64,000 nucleotides of DNA from Kiloniellaceae bacterium (GCA_021776095.1 JAJFGO010000015.1:41797-105796); one strand, 5' to 3'; counted from the first letter of the stretch, positions 52,707 through 61,840 are shown. Notes: generated by a model not told the origin, from the letters alone. Program-made: numbers and translations.

Positions 52707-54515
52707 GTGTCAAACGAGCAATCCGGTGCCCCGAGCGCCCTTCATCCCTATCGCAGCCACACCTGCGGCGTTCTGCGCGCGGGCGACGCCGGGCAGGCCG
52801 TGCGCCTGTCCGGCTGGATCCATCGCAAGCGCGACCACGGCCAGCTTTTGTTCGTCGACCTGCGGGATAATTTCGGCATAACCCAGTGCGTGATCGACAT
52901 TTCCAGCCCCTTGTTCGAGGCGTTGGAGGCGGCGCGGGTCGAAAGCGTGATCACCGTGACCGGCCCGGTGGTCAAACGCGCGCCGGAGACCGTGAACCCG
53001 CAAGTGCCGACCGGCGAGATCGAGGTTCGGGTCGAGGCGCTGGAAATTCTCTCGCCCGCCGAGCTCTTGCCGCTTCAAGTCAACTCGGACGAAGATGCCG
53101 GCGAAGAAGTCCGCTTGCGGTATCGCTATCTGGATCTGCGGCGCGAGAAGATGCACGAGAAGATCCTGCTGCGCAGCCAGGTGATCACCTCGATCCGGCG
53201 GCGCATGGTGGAGCAGGGCTTTACCGAGTTCCAAACCCCGATCCTGACCGCGAGCAGCCCGGAAGGCGCGCGCGACTATCTGGTGCCGAGTCGGATTCAT
53301 CCCGGCAAGTTCTATGCCCTGCCGCAGGCGCCGCAGATGTTCAAGCAGCTCATCATGATCGCGGGCTTCGACCGCTATTTCCAAATCGCGCCCTGCTTTC
53401 GCGACGAAGACGGCCGTGCCGACCGCTCGCCGGGCGAGTTCTATCAGCTCGATTTCGAGATGAGCTTCGTCACTCAAGACGATGTTTTCGCGGCGATCGA
53501 GCCGGTCATGGCCGGCGTGTTCAGCGAGTTTGCCAAGGACCGGACGGTCAGTAAGCCGCCGTTCGCACGCATCCCCTACGCCGAGGCCATGTTGAAATAC
53601 GGCAGCGACAAGCCGGACCTGCGCAACCCGATCGAGATCGCCGATGTGACCGAGGCCTTTCGCGGCTCCGGCTTCGCGATCTTCGCCAAGGCGGTGGAGA
53701 AGGGCGCTGTGGTGCGGGCCATTCCCGCGCCCGGCGCCGGGGCGCGACCGCGCAGTTTCTTCGACAAGATGAACGATTGGGCGCGCGCCGAGGGTGCTGC
53801 CGGTCTCGGCTACATCGTCTTTGCCGAGGGCGGGGCCAAGGGGCCAATCGCCAAGAATTTGGACGAGGCCCGGGTCACTCGAATCAAGACCGAGGCCGGG
53901 CTGAAGGACGGCGACGCCGTGTTCTTCGCGTGCGACAAGGCCGGCGGCGCGGCGCGGCTGGCCGGCGCGGCGCGCGTCAAGCTCGGCCAGGACTTGGCGT
54001 TGCTGGAACCGAACTGCTTCAAGTTCTGCTGGATCGTCGACTATCCCATGTTCGAATTGGACGAGCAGACCGGGAAGATCGAGTTCAGCCACAATCCCTT
54101 CTCCATGCCTCAGGGGGGCATGGCGGCGCTTGAAAACCAAGACCCGCTAGAGGTCAAGGCGTTCCAGTACGATATCGTGTGCAACGGGATCGAATTGTCC
54201 TCGGGCGCGATCCGGAATCACTTGCCGGAGGTCATGTACAAGGCCTTTGCCATCGCCGGCTACACGCCCGAGGAGGTGGACAGCCGTTTCAGCGGCCTGA
54301 TCTCCGCCTTGAAATTCGGCGCGCCGCCGCATGGTGGCTCGGCCCCTGGCATCGACCGTATTGTCATGATGCTGGCCGACGAGCCCAATATCCGCGAAAT
54401 CGTGGCCTTCCCCATGAACCAGAAGGCCGAGGACCTGATGATGCTGGCGCCGGCCCCGGTGCCCGCCGAGCGTCTGAAAGAACTTTCCCTCAAGCTGGAC
54501 CTGCCGCCCGAGTAG
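52707..54515 (+). CDS. aspS: Aspartyl-tRNA synthetase
   Basis: 602 residues, GTG start. Class II synthetase, bacterial type: N-terminal OB fold ([48 protein letters not shown]), flipping linker, motif 2 [24 protein letters not shown], the GAD insertion about 290-410, and motif 3 [30 protein letters not shown] near the C-terminus. Typical catalytic segments [16 protein letters not shown] and [15 protein letters not shown] are present. Charges tRNA-Asp, and may also charge tRNA-Asn in organisms lacking AsnRS. Confidence 0.97.
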   Translation: MSNEQSGAPSALHPYRSHTCGVLRAGDAGQAVRLSGWIHRKRDHGQLLFVDLRDNFGITQCVIDISSPLFEALEAARVESVITVTGPVVKRAPETVNPQVPTGEIEVRVEALEILSPAELLPLQVNSDEDAGEEVRLRYRYLDLRREKMHEKILLRSQVITSIRRRMVEQGFTEFQTPILTASSPEGARDYLVPSRIHPGKFYALPQAPQMFKQLIMIAGFDRYFQIAPCFRDEDGRADRSPGEFYQLDFEMSFVTQDDVFAAIEPVMAGVFSEFAKDRTVSKPPFARIPYAEAMLKYGSDKPDLRNPIEIADVTEAFRGSGFAIFAKAVEKGAVVRAIPAPGAGARPRSFFDKMNDWARAEGAAGLGYIVFAEGGAKGPIAKNLDEARVTRIKTEAGLKDGDAVFFACDKAGGAARLAGAARVKLGQDLALLEPNCFKFCWIVDYPMFELDEQTGKIEFSHNPFSMPQGGMAALENQDPLEVKAFQYDIVCNGIELSSGAIRNHLPEVMYKAFAIAGYTPEEVDSRFSGLISALKFGAPPHGGSAPGIDRIVMMLADEPNIREIVAFPMNQKAEDLMMLAPAPVPAERLKELSLKLDLPPE

Positions 54516-54568
54516 CCGGCCCGGAGGATGCGAAAGCGCCAAGGCTTGGTATTTACCCTGGCTTCGGT

Positions 54569-54618
54569 GACTCCGCTTGGGTTAACCTTCGATTAAGGCT
54601 CGGGGGATTAACCTTAAC
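54569..54618 (+). promoter_or_regulatory. CtrA-like site with a GANTC methylation site
   Basis: TTAA-CCTTCGA-TTAA at 54582-54596 matches the CtrA consensus TTAA-N7-TTAA; a partial TTAACCTTAAC follows at 54608-54618. GACTC (a GANTC methyltransferase site) is at 54569-54573. The lipoprotein gene begins at 54686. Confidence 0.7.
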
Positions 54619-54685
54619 ATCAGACGATAGTCGCAAGCCGGTTTGGACCGGCCCTAGACGACTTATGCGCGGGAGAACAGACGCA

Positions 54686-55183
54686 GTGACATCGCGGAAT
54701 TTTTATAGCCCTTTGGCGGCCCTTGCCGCGATCTCGATCTTGATTTCGGGCTGCGCCCTGCCGCCGATCATCACCGCCGCCACGCTGGGCGCCGATTTCG
54801 TAAGTCTGAGCAGCTCCGGTAAGTCCGTGACCGATCACGGCATCTCCATGGTCATGCAACAGGATTGCTCGATGTTTGGGGTGTTCGACGACGGGATCTG
54901 CCATGAATACGGGCCTGACGAAGATACCCCGGACGGCGCGCTGGTCACCCTGGTTGCCTTGAGCGACCCGGAGATGAATCCAGGCGGGACCGATTCCATG
55001 GTGGTGCCAGGCAACCTGGCCTATCTGCAAAGCGTGCTGGGCACGACCGTGGCCAGCACGACCGAACAGGCACGCACGCTTCCGGTGGTGGCCTTCGCGG
55101 GCGACGACAGTCCACGCGCCCCGGTCGCCCGGGCGGCCTTTGGCGACGATTTCGCGTACTTGGTCGCCCGCATCGACGGCTAA
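54686..55183 (+). CDS. Lipoprotein with CtrA-like upstream site
   Basis: 165 residues from the GTG at 54686, with GGAGA 9 bases upstream. Signal VTSRNFYSPLAALAAISILISGC, lipobox ISGC. The mature part (ALPPIITAATLGADFVSLSSSGKSVTDHGISMVMQQDCSMFGVFDDGICHEYGP...) has a DC...C pair and no family I know. An ATG at 54665 is the alternative start but has no ribosome-binding site. A CtrA-like dyad lies about 90 bases upstream, so cell-cycle-linked expression is a reasonable guess. Confidence 0.78.
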   Translation: MTSRNFYSPLAALAAISILISGCALPPIITAATLGADFVSLSSSGKSVTDHGISMVMQQDCSMFGVFDDGICHEYGPDEDTPDGALVTLVALSDPEMNPGGTDSMVVPGNLAYLQSVLGTTVASTTEQARTLPVVAFAGDDSPRAPVARAAFGDDFAYLVARIDG

Positions 55184-55375
55184 GGCCTGGCGCGCGACTG
55201 TTTCCGCGAATTTCCCGTAACATAAATATTCGGCCCGCCGGCCTGCCACTCATGGTGGTAAGCCCGTTTGCCAAGACCCGGCCCATTACCCTAACATCGA
55301 TGCCGCAGGGTGTGCCGGATTCGGGGGGAGCCCACGGGGAACCCCAATGGGTATCCAGGAGGGAGAGGCTGCACG

Positions 55376-56404
55376 ATGCGTCATCCTGTCGAAGACGGTT
55401 TCTTCATGCCGGCCGAGTGGCATCCGCACAAACGCTGCTGGATGGCGTGGCCGTGTCGCGCAAATATGTGGGGCGAACACTTGGATGCCGCGCGCGAGGC
55501 TTACGCGGAGGTGGCCAAAACCATCGCCGAGTTCGAGCCGGTGACCATGATCGCAAACCCGGAAGACGTGGCCGAAGTCTCGCTGCGTTGCGGCTCCAAC
55601 GTCGGCGCCCTGCCGCTGGGCTTGGACGATTCCTGGGCGCGCGATATCGGCCCCAGTTTTTTGATCGACGGCAAGGGCGGCTTGGCCGGCATAGATTGGG
55701 GCTTTAACGCCTGGGGCGGCAAGTACGACACCTACGGCAAAGATGCCGCGCTGGCCCAGGCCTTGCTGGCGCATTTGGACTTGCCCCGTTACCAGGCGCC
55801 ACTGGTGTTGGAAGGCGGCTCGATCCATGTGGACGGCGAAGGGACGTTGCTGACCAGCGAGCAATGCCTGCTGAACCCGAACCGCAATCCCAAGCTCACG
55901 CCGATGGAGATCGAGGCGCACTTGCGCGATCACCTGGGCGTGCGCGAAATCGTTTGGCTGGGCCAGGGCCTGGCGGACGACGAGACCGACGGGCACATCG
56001 ACAACTTGGCCTGTTTTCTTAAGCCCGGTGCGGTCGCGGCCTTGACCACGAACGATCCCGAGGATGCCAACTACGAGGCGCTTCAAGACAACCTCAAACG
56101 CCTCAGGGCGGCGCGCGACGCCAAGGGCCGGGAGCTTGAGATTGTCGAGATCGAGCAGCCCGCGCCAGCCCATGACGACGATGGCCGGCGATTGTCGCGC
56201 TCCTACATCAATTTCTATATGGCGAACGGTGGCATCGTGATGCCGTCTTTCGAAGACCCCAAGGATGGGCCCGCATACACTGCGCTCAGCAAGTGCTTCC
56301 CGCAGCGTGAGGTGCGTCATGTGCAAGCCAGCGATATCGTGCGCGGCGGTGGCGGCATTCACTGCATCACCCAACAGCAGCCGGCTGTGGAAAGCGCGGA
56401 TTAA
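55376..56404 (+). CDS. aguA: Agmatine deiminase
   Basis: 342 residues. Pentein-fold guanidine-modifying enzyme that converts agmatine to N-carbamoylputrescine and ammonia. FFMPAEWHPHKRCWMAWPCRANMW at the start, LDDSWARDIGPSFLID, LVLEGGSIHVDGEGTLLTSEQCLLNPNRN, DDETDGHIDNLACFL with catalytic Asp/His, and the catalytic cysteine in GGGGIHCITQQQP at the C-terminus. GGAGGGAGAGG precedes the ATG at 55376. Putrescine production is the likely outcome. Confidence 0.95.
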   Translation: MRHPVEDGFFMPAEWHPHKRCWMAWPCRANMWGEHLDAAREAYAEVAKTIAEFEPVTMIANPEDVAEVSLRCGSNVGALPLGLDDSWARDIGPSFLIDGKGGLAGIDWGFNAWGGKYDTYGKDAALAQALLAHLDLPRYQAPLVLEGGSIHVDGEGTLLTSEQCLLNPNRNPKLTPMEIEAHLRDHLGVREIVWLGQGLADDETDGHIDNLACFLKPGAVAALTTNDPEDANYEALQDNLKRLRAARDAKGRELEIVEIEQPAPAHDDDGRRLSRSYINFYMANGGIVMPSFEDPKDGPAYTALSKCFPQREVRHVQASDIVRGGGGIHCITQQQPAVESAD

Positions 56405-56461
56405 GTGGCGCGTCGGCGCAGCGTCCCCCGGTGCGGAATCTGCATTGGCTAGGTCAATGCG

Positions 56462-56956
56462 CTAAGCCGGCGGGTCGTTCTCCTCCTGAGGCGCGATCTC
56501 CCAGATCTTGGCGTGATCTTGCGCGCGTTCCGGCACAACGACGCGAATGCGCTCGAAGATCTCCGCCTCCGCAAGGCCGCGCTCCAGCGCCAGCAGGGTA
56601 TGGGGCTTGTGATCGCATAGCCCAGCCGCGTAGTCGGCCTCGGCACGCGCCGCGTCGCGGGCCGAGGTCAGGTCGGGCGCGCCCAAGACCGACACGAAAC
56701 CCTTTGCCAGGCATTCGACCACCCGGGCGAGTTCCGCGTCATCGATCTCGGCGACCTCGACCAGGCTGCTCCAGCCGAGACTTTCGGTGCCCAGCCAGCC
56801 GCTCTGGAATGCGAAACGGGTTTTCTTGTCCAGGGTTTCCGGGTCGCAGCCGCCAAAGGTGAGGCCGCCGGGCACGGCCCATTCCCCGGGTGCGGCCGCT
56901 TGCGGAAAGACGTGAGTGTCCGAGGTGTCGAGCCGGATGCAACGGGGAAACTTCAT
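56462..56956 (-). CDS. Conserved hypothetical protein (164 aa)
   Basis: 164 residues from ATG 56956 (MKFPRCIRLDTSDTHVFPQAAAPGEWAVPGGLTFGGCDPETLDKKTRFAFQSGWLGTESLGWSSLVEVAEIDDAELARVVECLAKGFVSVLGAPDLTSARDAARAEADYAAGLCDHKPHTLLALERGL). It resembles an unnamed alphaproteobacterial family I recall as DUF6505, but this is a weak memory. No signal peptide, membrane helix or catalytic motif. Cytosolic. Gap of about 40 bases separates it from the GGDEF gene upstream on the same strand, so they may be co-transcribed. Confidence 0.7.
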   Translation of the reverse strand: MKFPRCIRLDTSDTHVFPQAAAPGEWAVPGGLTFGGCDPETLDKKTRFAFQSGWLGTESLGWSSLVEVAEIDDAELARVVECLAKGFVSVLGAPDLTSARDAARAEADYAAGLCDHKPHTLLALERGLAEAEIFERIRVVVPERAQDHAKIWEIAPQEENDPPA

Positions 56957-56999
56957 GGCCGCATTATAGCGGGCCCGGGATCGGTGGCGAGTGCCGCGC

Positions 57000-57719
57000 T
57001 CAGGCCCGGTTTCCGGGTGGGCGCATGGCGACCAGCCGCGGGCCCTTGCCGCGATAGAGCGCCCGGTCGGCCAGGAACAGCAGGGCATCGACGTCGCTGC
57101 CCCGGTGATAATCCTCCGAGCCGAAACTGGCCTTTACCGGTATCCAGTCGTCGCGCCAAGGCACCACAAGGGTATTGATCGCCTTGGCTAGGTGGGTGAT
57201 GCGGGATTCCGCCTGGGCTTGAGGACTGTGGGTCATGAGCACCGCAAACTCGTCGCCGCCGAGGCGCGCGACGTAATCGCTGCGCCGGGTCCGCCGGCGC
57301 AGAAGCTCGGCCACGGCGCAAATCACGGCGTCGCCGGCCGGATGCCCGTGGCTGTCGTTGATCGTCTTGAAGCGATTGAGATCGCAGAGCAGCAGAACCC
57401 CGGTTTCATCGTTGCGCCGGGCCCGCGCCAGGGCGCGGTCCAGCTCACGGCGAAAGCCGCGCCGGTTCAGGAGTCCGGTCAGCTCGTCGGTCATGGACAG
57501 GCTTTCCAGGTGCCGGATTCGGGCACGCTGGACCGCCAGGGTTTGCTCGGTGCGGGCGGCGGCTTCCAAGACAGCCTCCAAAAGGGCTTGGGCGTCCTCG
57601 GCGAGGCCGGGGTCGGATTGGATAACCTGCCGGCGCAGACGGTCGGCTGCGGCGCATAGCTGGGGCAGTTGGTCGGCGTCGAAGCGGGCCAGTTCGGACT
57701 CGATCTGTCTCAGGGTCAT
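57000..57719 (-). CDS. Diguanylate cyclase, soluble GGDEF
   Basis: 239 residues from ATG 57719. The C-terminal GGDEF domain (about 75-235) is intact: SMTDELTGLLNRRGFRRELDRALARARRNDETGVLLLCDLNRFKTINDSHGHPAGDAVICAVAELLRRRTRRSDYVARLGGDEFAVLMTHS. The active-site GGDEF is complete, and no RxxD inhibitory site is seen before it. The N-terminal about 70 residues are a helical coiled stretch (ARTEQTLAVQRARIRHLE) rather than a sensor. Makes cyclic di-GMP from two GTP. The input signal is unknown. Confidence 0.93.
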   Translation of the reverse strand: MTLRQIESELARFDADQLPQLCAAADRLRRQVIQSDPGLAEDAQALLEAVLEAAARTEQTLAVQRARIRHLESLSMTDELTGLLNRRGFRRELDRALARARRNDETGVLLLCDLNRFKTINDSHGHPAGDAVICAVAELLRRRTRRSDYVARLGGDEFAVLMTHSPQAQAESRITHLAKAINTLVVPWRDDWIPVKASFGSEDYHRGSDVDALLFLADRALYRGKGPRLVAMRPPGNRA

Positions 57720-57906
57720 GGGACGGCGGCCTCCGGTCGCTGCAGGGGCATGGGGTCGGGTCTCATGTCCGAATCGATGCAAGGCCCGTGCCAGGCATTC
57801 GGTCCCGAAACCGCAGAATTCCAGGCCTTTCCAGCTCCGATGAGGCGGCAAGTCTTGCCGGGCGGCAGCCTATGGCGGGCTCGCCCCGGTGCTGAATGCC
57901 AAGCGG

Positions 57907-58872
57907 TCAAACCACCCGGTCGGGCGGTTCCCGGCCGGCAAAGATCGCGTCCAAGTTGTCGCAACACTTGAAGCCCATGGCGTTGCGGGTTTCCAAGGTC
58001 GCACTGCCCAGGTGCGGCAGGATGAAGACATTGTCCAGCGCCCGGTACCCAGGGTGAATTTTGGGCTCTCCGTCGAAGACGTCCAAGCCGGCCGCCGCCA
58101 GCTTGCCCGAGCTCAAGGCCGCCTGCAGGGCTTCGTCATCGACTAGGGTGCCGCGCGCCGTGTTCACCACCACGGCGCCGTCCGGCAGCAGGGCGATGCG
58201 CGCCGCATTCAAAAAGCCCATGGTCTCCGGGGAGGCGGGGGCATTGAGCGCAAGGAACTGGCTCACCTTCAGCAAGTCGTCCGGGGTCTCGTGGTAGATC
58301 GCGCCTTTCTCCAACTCGGCCGGCAGGCGGCTGCGGTTGTGGTAATGGATCGCCATGTCGAAGCCGCGCGCGCGGCGCGCCACGGCGCGGCCGATCCGGC
58401 CCATGCCCAGGATGCCCAGGCGCTTCCCGCTGACGTGCACGCCCAGGAGTTGGGTCGGGGTCCAGCCGGTCCAGGCATCTTGGCGCAGCAGGCGCTCGCC
58501 CTCGTAGGCCCGCCGGGCGGCGGCGAGCAGCAGCAGAAAGGTGATGTCGGCGGTCGAATCCGTCAGCACGTCGGGCGTATTGGTCACGGTCAGGCCGCGC
58601 GCCTTGGCCGCGTCCAGGTCGATATGCTCCAGACCGACCGAGAAGGTGGCCAGGGCGCGCACGCTTTTCGGCAGGCGGGAAATGACCTCGGCCGTGAACT
58701 TCTCGCTGGAGCAGCACAGGATCGCGTCGCAGCCTTCGGCCTGGGCGAGGATCTGGTCCATGGTGAAGCTCTTGTCCGCTTCGTTCAAACAAGCCTCGTA
58801 GGATTCGGCGGCGCGCTTCGTGACGGCCTCCGGCAGTTTGCGCGTGACCAAGACGGCGGGTTTAGCGGGCAT
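57907..58872 (-). CDS. D-isomer-specific 2-hydroxyacid dehydrogenase
   Basis: 321 residues, NAD(P)-dependent. Nucleotide-binding motif GKRLGILGMGRIGRAVARRARGFDMAIHYHNRSRLP, catalytic Arg in VVVNTARGTLVDDEALQAALSSGKLAAAGLDVFDGEPKIHPGYRALDNVFILPHLGSATLETR, with Glu and His following. Resembles glyoxylate/hydroxypyruvate reductases (GhrB-like). Substrate: glyoxylate, hydroxypyruvate or phenylpyruvate, undecided. A 19-base perfect-armed palindrome precedes the gene at 58902-58920, so control by a LacI or GntR-type regulator is likely. Confidence 0.92.
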   Translation of the reverse strand: MPAKPAVLVTRKLPEAVTKRAAESYEACLNEADKSFTMDQILAQAEGCDAILCCSSEKFTAEVISRLPKSVRALATFSVGLEHIDLDAAKARGLTVTNTPDVLTDSTADITFLLLLAAARRAYEGERLLRQDAWTGWTPTQLLGVHVSGKRLGILGMGRIGRAVARRARGFDMAIHYHNRSRLPAELEKGAIYHETPDDLLKVSQFLALNAPASPETMGFLNAARIALLPDGAVVVNTARGTLVDDEALQAALSSGKLAAAGLDVFDGEPKIHPGYRALDNVFILPHLGSATLETRNAMGFKCCDNLDAIFAGREPPDRVV

Positions 58873-58901
58873 TGGACCTCCCTGGGTCGGGTTAAACGAT
58901 T

Positions 58902-58920
58902 TATTGAAGCCGCTTCAATA
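58902..58920. promoter_or_regulatory. Perfect-arm palindrome before hydroxyacid dehydrogenase
   Basis: TATTGAAGC-C-GCTTCAATA: two 9-base arms and a single centre base, 30 bases upstream of the start codon. This form (TTGAAGC.GCTTCAA) is typical of LacI-family or related operators. The cognate regulator is not in the window. Confidence 0.65.
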
Positions 58921-59099
58921 GCATGCCGGTTCCGCCTGGCAAAACAGGTCAAATGGCGGTCCCAGAACCCGCCATTGCGGCCTCGCGGCCCAGTGGTAAG
59001 CTGCCGGCCGCGCCCTCCAATTTCGCGCCAAGGCGGCTGCCAGGGGGCCGCGTTCGCCCTCCCTTGGTATCGTCACCGAAGCGTTACAGGATGATCGGC

Positions 59100-59903
59100 A
59101 TGAAGCGCCTTGCTCAGTTATACGTTCTCGCGGTCTTGTCGCTGATGCCGGCCGCGGTGACGGCGGCCACGCCGGTTGTCGTGCCGCACCGCGCGGTCTA
59201 CGACCTTTCGTTGGCCAAGACCGCGGACGGTGGCCAGGTGTCCCAGGCGCATGGCAAGCTGGAGTTCGAATGGGCCGATGCCTGTAGTGGCTGGACCATT
59301 AGCCAGCGTACCCACGTGCGCCTGATCGCGACCGGAGGCCAGGAGATCGAGTTCGGTTGGACCCTGAACGCGCTGGAGGCCAAGGACGGCAGCCGCTACC
59401 GCTTTTTCATCCGGCGCCTAAACTCCGGGCAGCCGCCCGAAGACGTCCAGGGCTCAGCCCAAATCATCGGACCCGGCCGGGGCGGCAGCGCGCGCTTCGC
59501 CATGCCCGAGGAAAAGACCCTTGCCTTGCCCGCTGGCACCATGTTCCCGACCGCGCACTCCCTGCTGTTGCTGGAAATGGCCGAACAGGGCGAGGTGTCG
59601 ATTGGCCGGGCGGTCTTCGACGGTTCCGGCGACGAGGGCGTTTTCTTCGTCAGCGCCGCGGTGTCCGAAGCGGTGCCGGCCGGGGCCAAGTTGGGCTTTG
59701 AGTCGCCAATCCTGAGCGACCAGAAATCCTGGCGCATGAACCTGGCCTATTTCAGCATGGACGAGACGGTTTCCGAACCGGAGCACGAGCAAGCCTTGCG
59801 CATCTACGCCAACGGCGTGGTCGACGATTTGATCCTCGACTACGGCGACTTCGCCCTGCGCGCGACCTTGGTGAGCCTGGAACCACTGCCCGGCGGGTGC
59901 TGA
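59100..59903 (+). CDS. eipB: EipB-like cell envelope protein (DUF1849)
   Basis: 267 residues from ATG 59100 (ACAGG 9 bases upstream). Signal peptide MKRLAQLYVLAVLSLMPAAVTAA, then VVPHRAVYDLSLAKTADGGQVSQAHGKLEFEWADACSGWTISQRTHVRLIATGGQEIEFGWTLNALEAKDGSRYRFFIRR, matching EipB/DUF1849. A cysteine in WADAC and the C-terminal one (EPLPGGC) are the pair that forms the disulfide in Brucella EipB. A periplasmic eight-strand spiral protein needed for envelope integrity in that genus. Confidence 0.9.
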   Translation: MKRLAQLYVLAVLSLMPAAVTAATPVVVPHRAVYDLSLAKTADGGQVSQAHGKLEFEWADACSGWTISQRTHVRLIATGGQEIEFGWTLNALEAKDGSRYRFFIRRLNSGQPPEDVQGSAQIIGPGRGGSARFAMPEEKTLALPAGTMFPTAHSLLLLEMAEQGEVSIGRAVFDGSGDEGVFFVSAAVSEAVPAGAKLGFESPILSDQKSWRMNLAYFSMDETVSEPEHEQALRIYANGVVDDLILDYGDFALRATLVSLEPLPGGC

Positions 59904-59954
59904 GTTTGGGCCACGGGGCGGGCCTTGGCCGAGGGTTTCTGCCGGCCCTTGTGA

Positions 59955-60302
59955 TCACTTGGCGTGATGCCTTTGGCTGTCCGGCGGCACCTGATCGCGG
60001 TCGAACTTTCCATAGTCGCGGATGACGCCGGCGATCCTTATACGATAGTTTTCGAACAGCGTTTCGCGACCGGCCTGCTGGGCGCCGCGGTGTGATTGCA
60101 GGTTGCGCCATTCGGCAATGGCATCTTCGTCTCGAAAGAAGGAGAGCGATAGAATTTTGCTCTCGTCGCTCAGACTCTGAAACCGCTCGATGGAGATGAA
60201 GCCGTCGATCCGTTCAAGCTGTGGCCGAAGGCTTGCCGCGATATCCAGGTAGTCCTGCTTATGCACCGCCTTGGGTTCCACTTCGAATATGACCGCAATC
60301 AT
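59955..60302 (-). CDS. Antibiotic biosynthesis monooxygenase (ABM) family protein
   Basis: 115 residues with the dimeric alpha-beta barrel fold. MIAVIFEVEPKAVHKQDYLDIAASLRPQLERIDGFISIERFQSLSDESKILSLSFFRDEDAIAEWRNLQSHRGAQQAGRETLFENYRIRIAGVIRDYG is characteristic, with the W..L..H pattern after the EDAI segment. Proteins of this group are cofactor-free monooxygenases or haem-handling enzymes; most have unknown substrate. Last gene of a minus-strand operon with the truncated EamA gene and the NIPSNAP-like gene. Confidence 0.85.
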   Translation of the reverse strand: MIAVIFEVEPKAVHKQDYLDIAASLRPQLERIDGFISIERFQSLSDESKILSLSFFRDEDAIAEWRNLQSHRGAQQAGRETLFENYRIRIAGVIRDYGKFDRDQVPPDSQRHHAK

Positions 60303-60305
60303 GGC

Positions 60306-60677
60306 TTATCTCCTTCTTTGAGGCGCGTTAATCGCGACAACACCCAGAATGGCGGCTCCGGCGTACAGGACGGCGCTTAGCAATATGGCCATTTGCTGCC
60401 CCCACGCCAGAAGGGTCCAGGCGCCAATGCTGTTGAATATGGCTTGAACGAAAAGCATTCGCCAGGTTCTGGAATCCTTCGTCAGGCGTTTGCCTCGCCA
60501 CATCATGACGGCAACAAGAAACGCGTCCGCAATGGCGACGCGGGCGGCGATGAGCGTCACTGGCGGAATCGTGTCGAGCGCAACTTTGACCAGCAGATAG
60601 GAAGACCCCCAGAGTACCGCGAGCAGCACCAGAAGGGCGAGTTCAAGAGCGAGGTTTTCGGTGACTCTTGTTGTCAC
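60306..60677 (-). pseudogene. Truncated EamA/DMT transporter gene
   Basis: 123 residues; a normal EamA transporter is about 290. The first 93 residues are standard EamA (LALELALLVLLAVLWGSSYLLVKVALDTIPPVTLIAARVAIADAFLVAVMMWRGKRL...IGAWTLLAWGQQ). WGQQ is then joined to MAILLSAVLYAGAAILGVVAINAPQRRR, which looks like the start of the second half, followed by a stop. This suggests an internal deletion and a lost C-terminus. GTG start overlaps the NIPSNAP stop (GTGA). Probably non-functional, though a four-helix remnant could still fold. Confidence 0.75.
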
Positions 60678-61000
60678 GGTGCCTGGCGGCCATGGGGTGC
60701 GGACGCCAGTTTCAGAAACACGCGATCTTCTCGAAGCAGGAATCGTTCCTTCTGCGCGAAGGCATAGTTTTCCTGGCCCAGCGGGTCGGCCGAAAGGCGC
60801 GCCCGGTAGGCTTCGTAGGCAGCCAGGTTTTCGATGTTATAGATCCCATAGGCGCGTGTGCTGGAGCCCTCGTGGGGCGCGAAATATCCGATCAGGTCTG
60901 CGCCGCACCTCGGGATTGCCTGACCCCAATTGCGTGCATACTGGACGAAGAGATCCTTCTTCGTTGGGTCGATATGGTAGCGGATTACGCATGTAATCAT
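60674..61000 (-). CDS. NIPSNAP-family protein
   Basis: 108 residues, dimeric alpha-beta barrel family: MITCVIRYHIDPTKKDLFVQYARNWGQAIPRCGADLIGYFAPHEGSSTRAYGIYNIENLAAYEAYRARLSADPLGQENYAFAQKERFLLREDRVFLKLAS. The FVQYARNWGQAIPRCGADLIGYFAPHEG segment is characteristic of this bacterial branch. Function unknown. First gene of the operon with the truncated EamA gene (overlap) and the ABM protein. Cytosolic, no signal. Confidence 0.85.
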   Translation of the reverse strand: MITCVIRYHIDPTKKDLFVQYARNWGQAIPRCGADLIGYFAPHEGSSTRAYGIYNIENLAAYEAYRARLSADPLGQENYAFAQKERFLLREDRVFLKLASAPHGRQAP

Positions 61001-61178
61001 GAGTCGCCTCCTTGACTGGAGACACCATTTTCACACGCGGCGCCGCAAATATGCTACGATTACCATCGAAATATAGAAAAAGGCTCGGATCGGGCGTTGT
61101 ACGATCCGTCCGGGCTAAAGGGCGAGCACCGGCCTTACGGGCGCGGTACCCGCCTTCAGGCGAAAGGTAGTTCAGGTG

Positions 61179-61727
61179 TTAGGCCGCCCGGCTCTGCAGG
61201 GAGATCTTCGGGAAATCGATATCGATCCGGGTCGCCTTGCCGATCAGGTTGGTCAGGATATTCATCCCCACATGGGTGATGATCTCCATGATCTCGGCGT
61301 CGCTGTAGCCGGCTTCGCGCACCGCATCGAATTCGGCCTGGGTGACTTCGCCCAAGTTGGTGTTCAGCACCTGGGCGAAGACGACCGCGGCGGCGGCCTT
61401 GGCATCCTGGGAGGTACCGGACCGGTTGGCCGCGATCTCATCCCCGCTCAAGCCCGCCTTGCGGCCCAAGGCGGTGTGCGCGGAGACGCAGTATTCACAG
61501 GAATTGCCCTGCGCCACCACCAGGGCGATGCGCTCGCGGGTTTGCGGGTCCAGGCTGCCCGATCCGGCGATGCCGTGCAGACCGAGGAAAGCCTTCAGGG
61601 CGTCCGGCGAGTGGGCCAGGACTTTAAGAATATTCGGAACCATGCCGAGCTTGCCCTGGATCGCGTCCAAAAGCGTCCTTTGCTCGGCATTGGCGGTATC
61701 TTGGGTCACGGCGGTGAGACGGCTCAT
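61179..61727 (-). CDS. AhpD-like / carboxymuconolactone decarboxylase family protein
   Basis: 182 residues from ATG 61727 (GAGGAG upstream). Redox motif CEYC at residues 77-80 and His84 (NSCEYCVSAHTALG), in the same residue positions as in the AhpD-like proteins at 1121 and 31415. Flanking GKLGMVPNILKVLAHSPDALKAFLGLHGIAGSGSLDPQTRERIALVVAQ and GYSDAEIMEIITHVGMNILTNLIGKATRIDIDFP are family-typical. Divergent from a LysR regulator, which probably controls it; the intergenic gap contains a TATTCC-N7-GGAATA inverted repeat. Confidence 0.88.
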   Translation of the reverse strand: MSRLTAVTQDTANAEQRTLLDAIQGKLGMVPNILKVLAHSPDALKAFLGLHGIAGSGSLDPQTRERIALVVAQGNSCEYCVSAHTALGRKAGLSGDEIAANRSGTSQDAKAAAAVVFAQVLNTNLGEVTQAEFDAVREAGYSDAEIMEIITHVGMNILTNLIGKATRIDIDFPKISLQSRAA

Positions 61728-61840
61728 GATGAAACTCCTCTTTGTGTCTTGGGTTGTGGGCGCGGGCCAACAAGCGGGCCGGACACAGAAGAGATTATTC
61801 GTTTCACCGAAAGTTTGAATGCGCACAGTTTTCAATATAC

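Noticed and set aside
52710..54140. Long minus-strand open frame (476 codons) opposite aspS
   Set aside because: Shadow of a high-GC gene; aspS is unmistakable in the plus frame.
56443..56457. TTGGCTAGGTCAA as an FNR-type box
   Set aside because: Spacing is one base short and the left half is degenerate; it lies between two convergent genes with no promoter needed.
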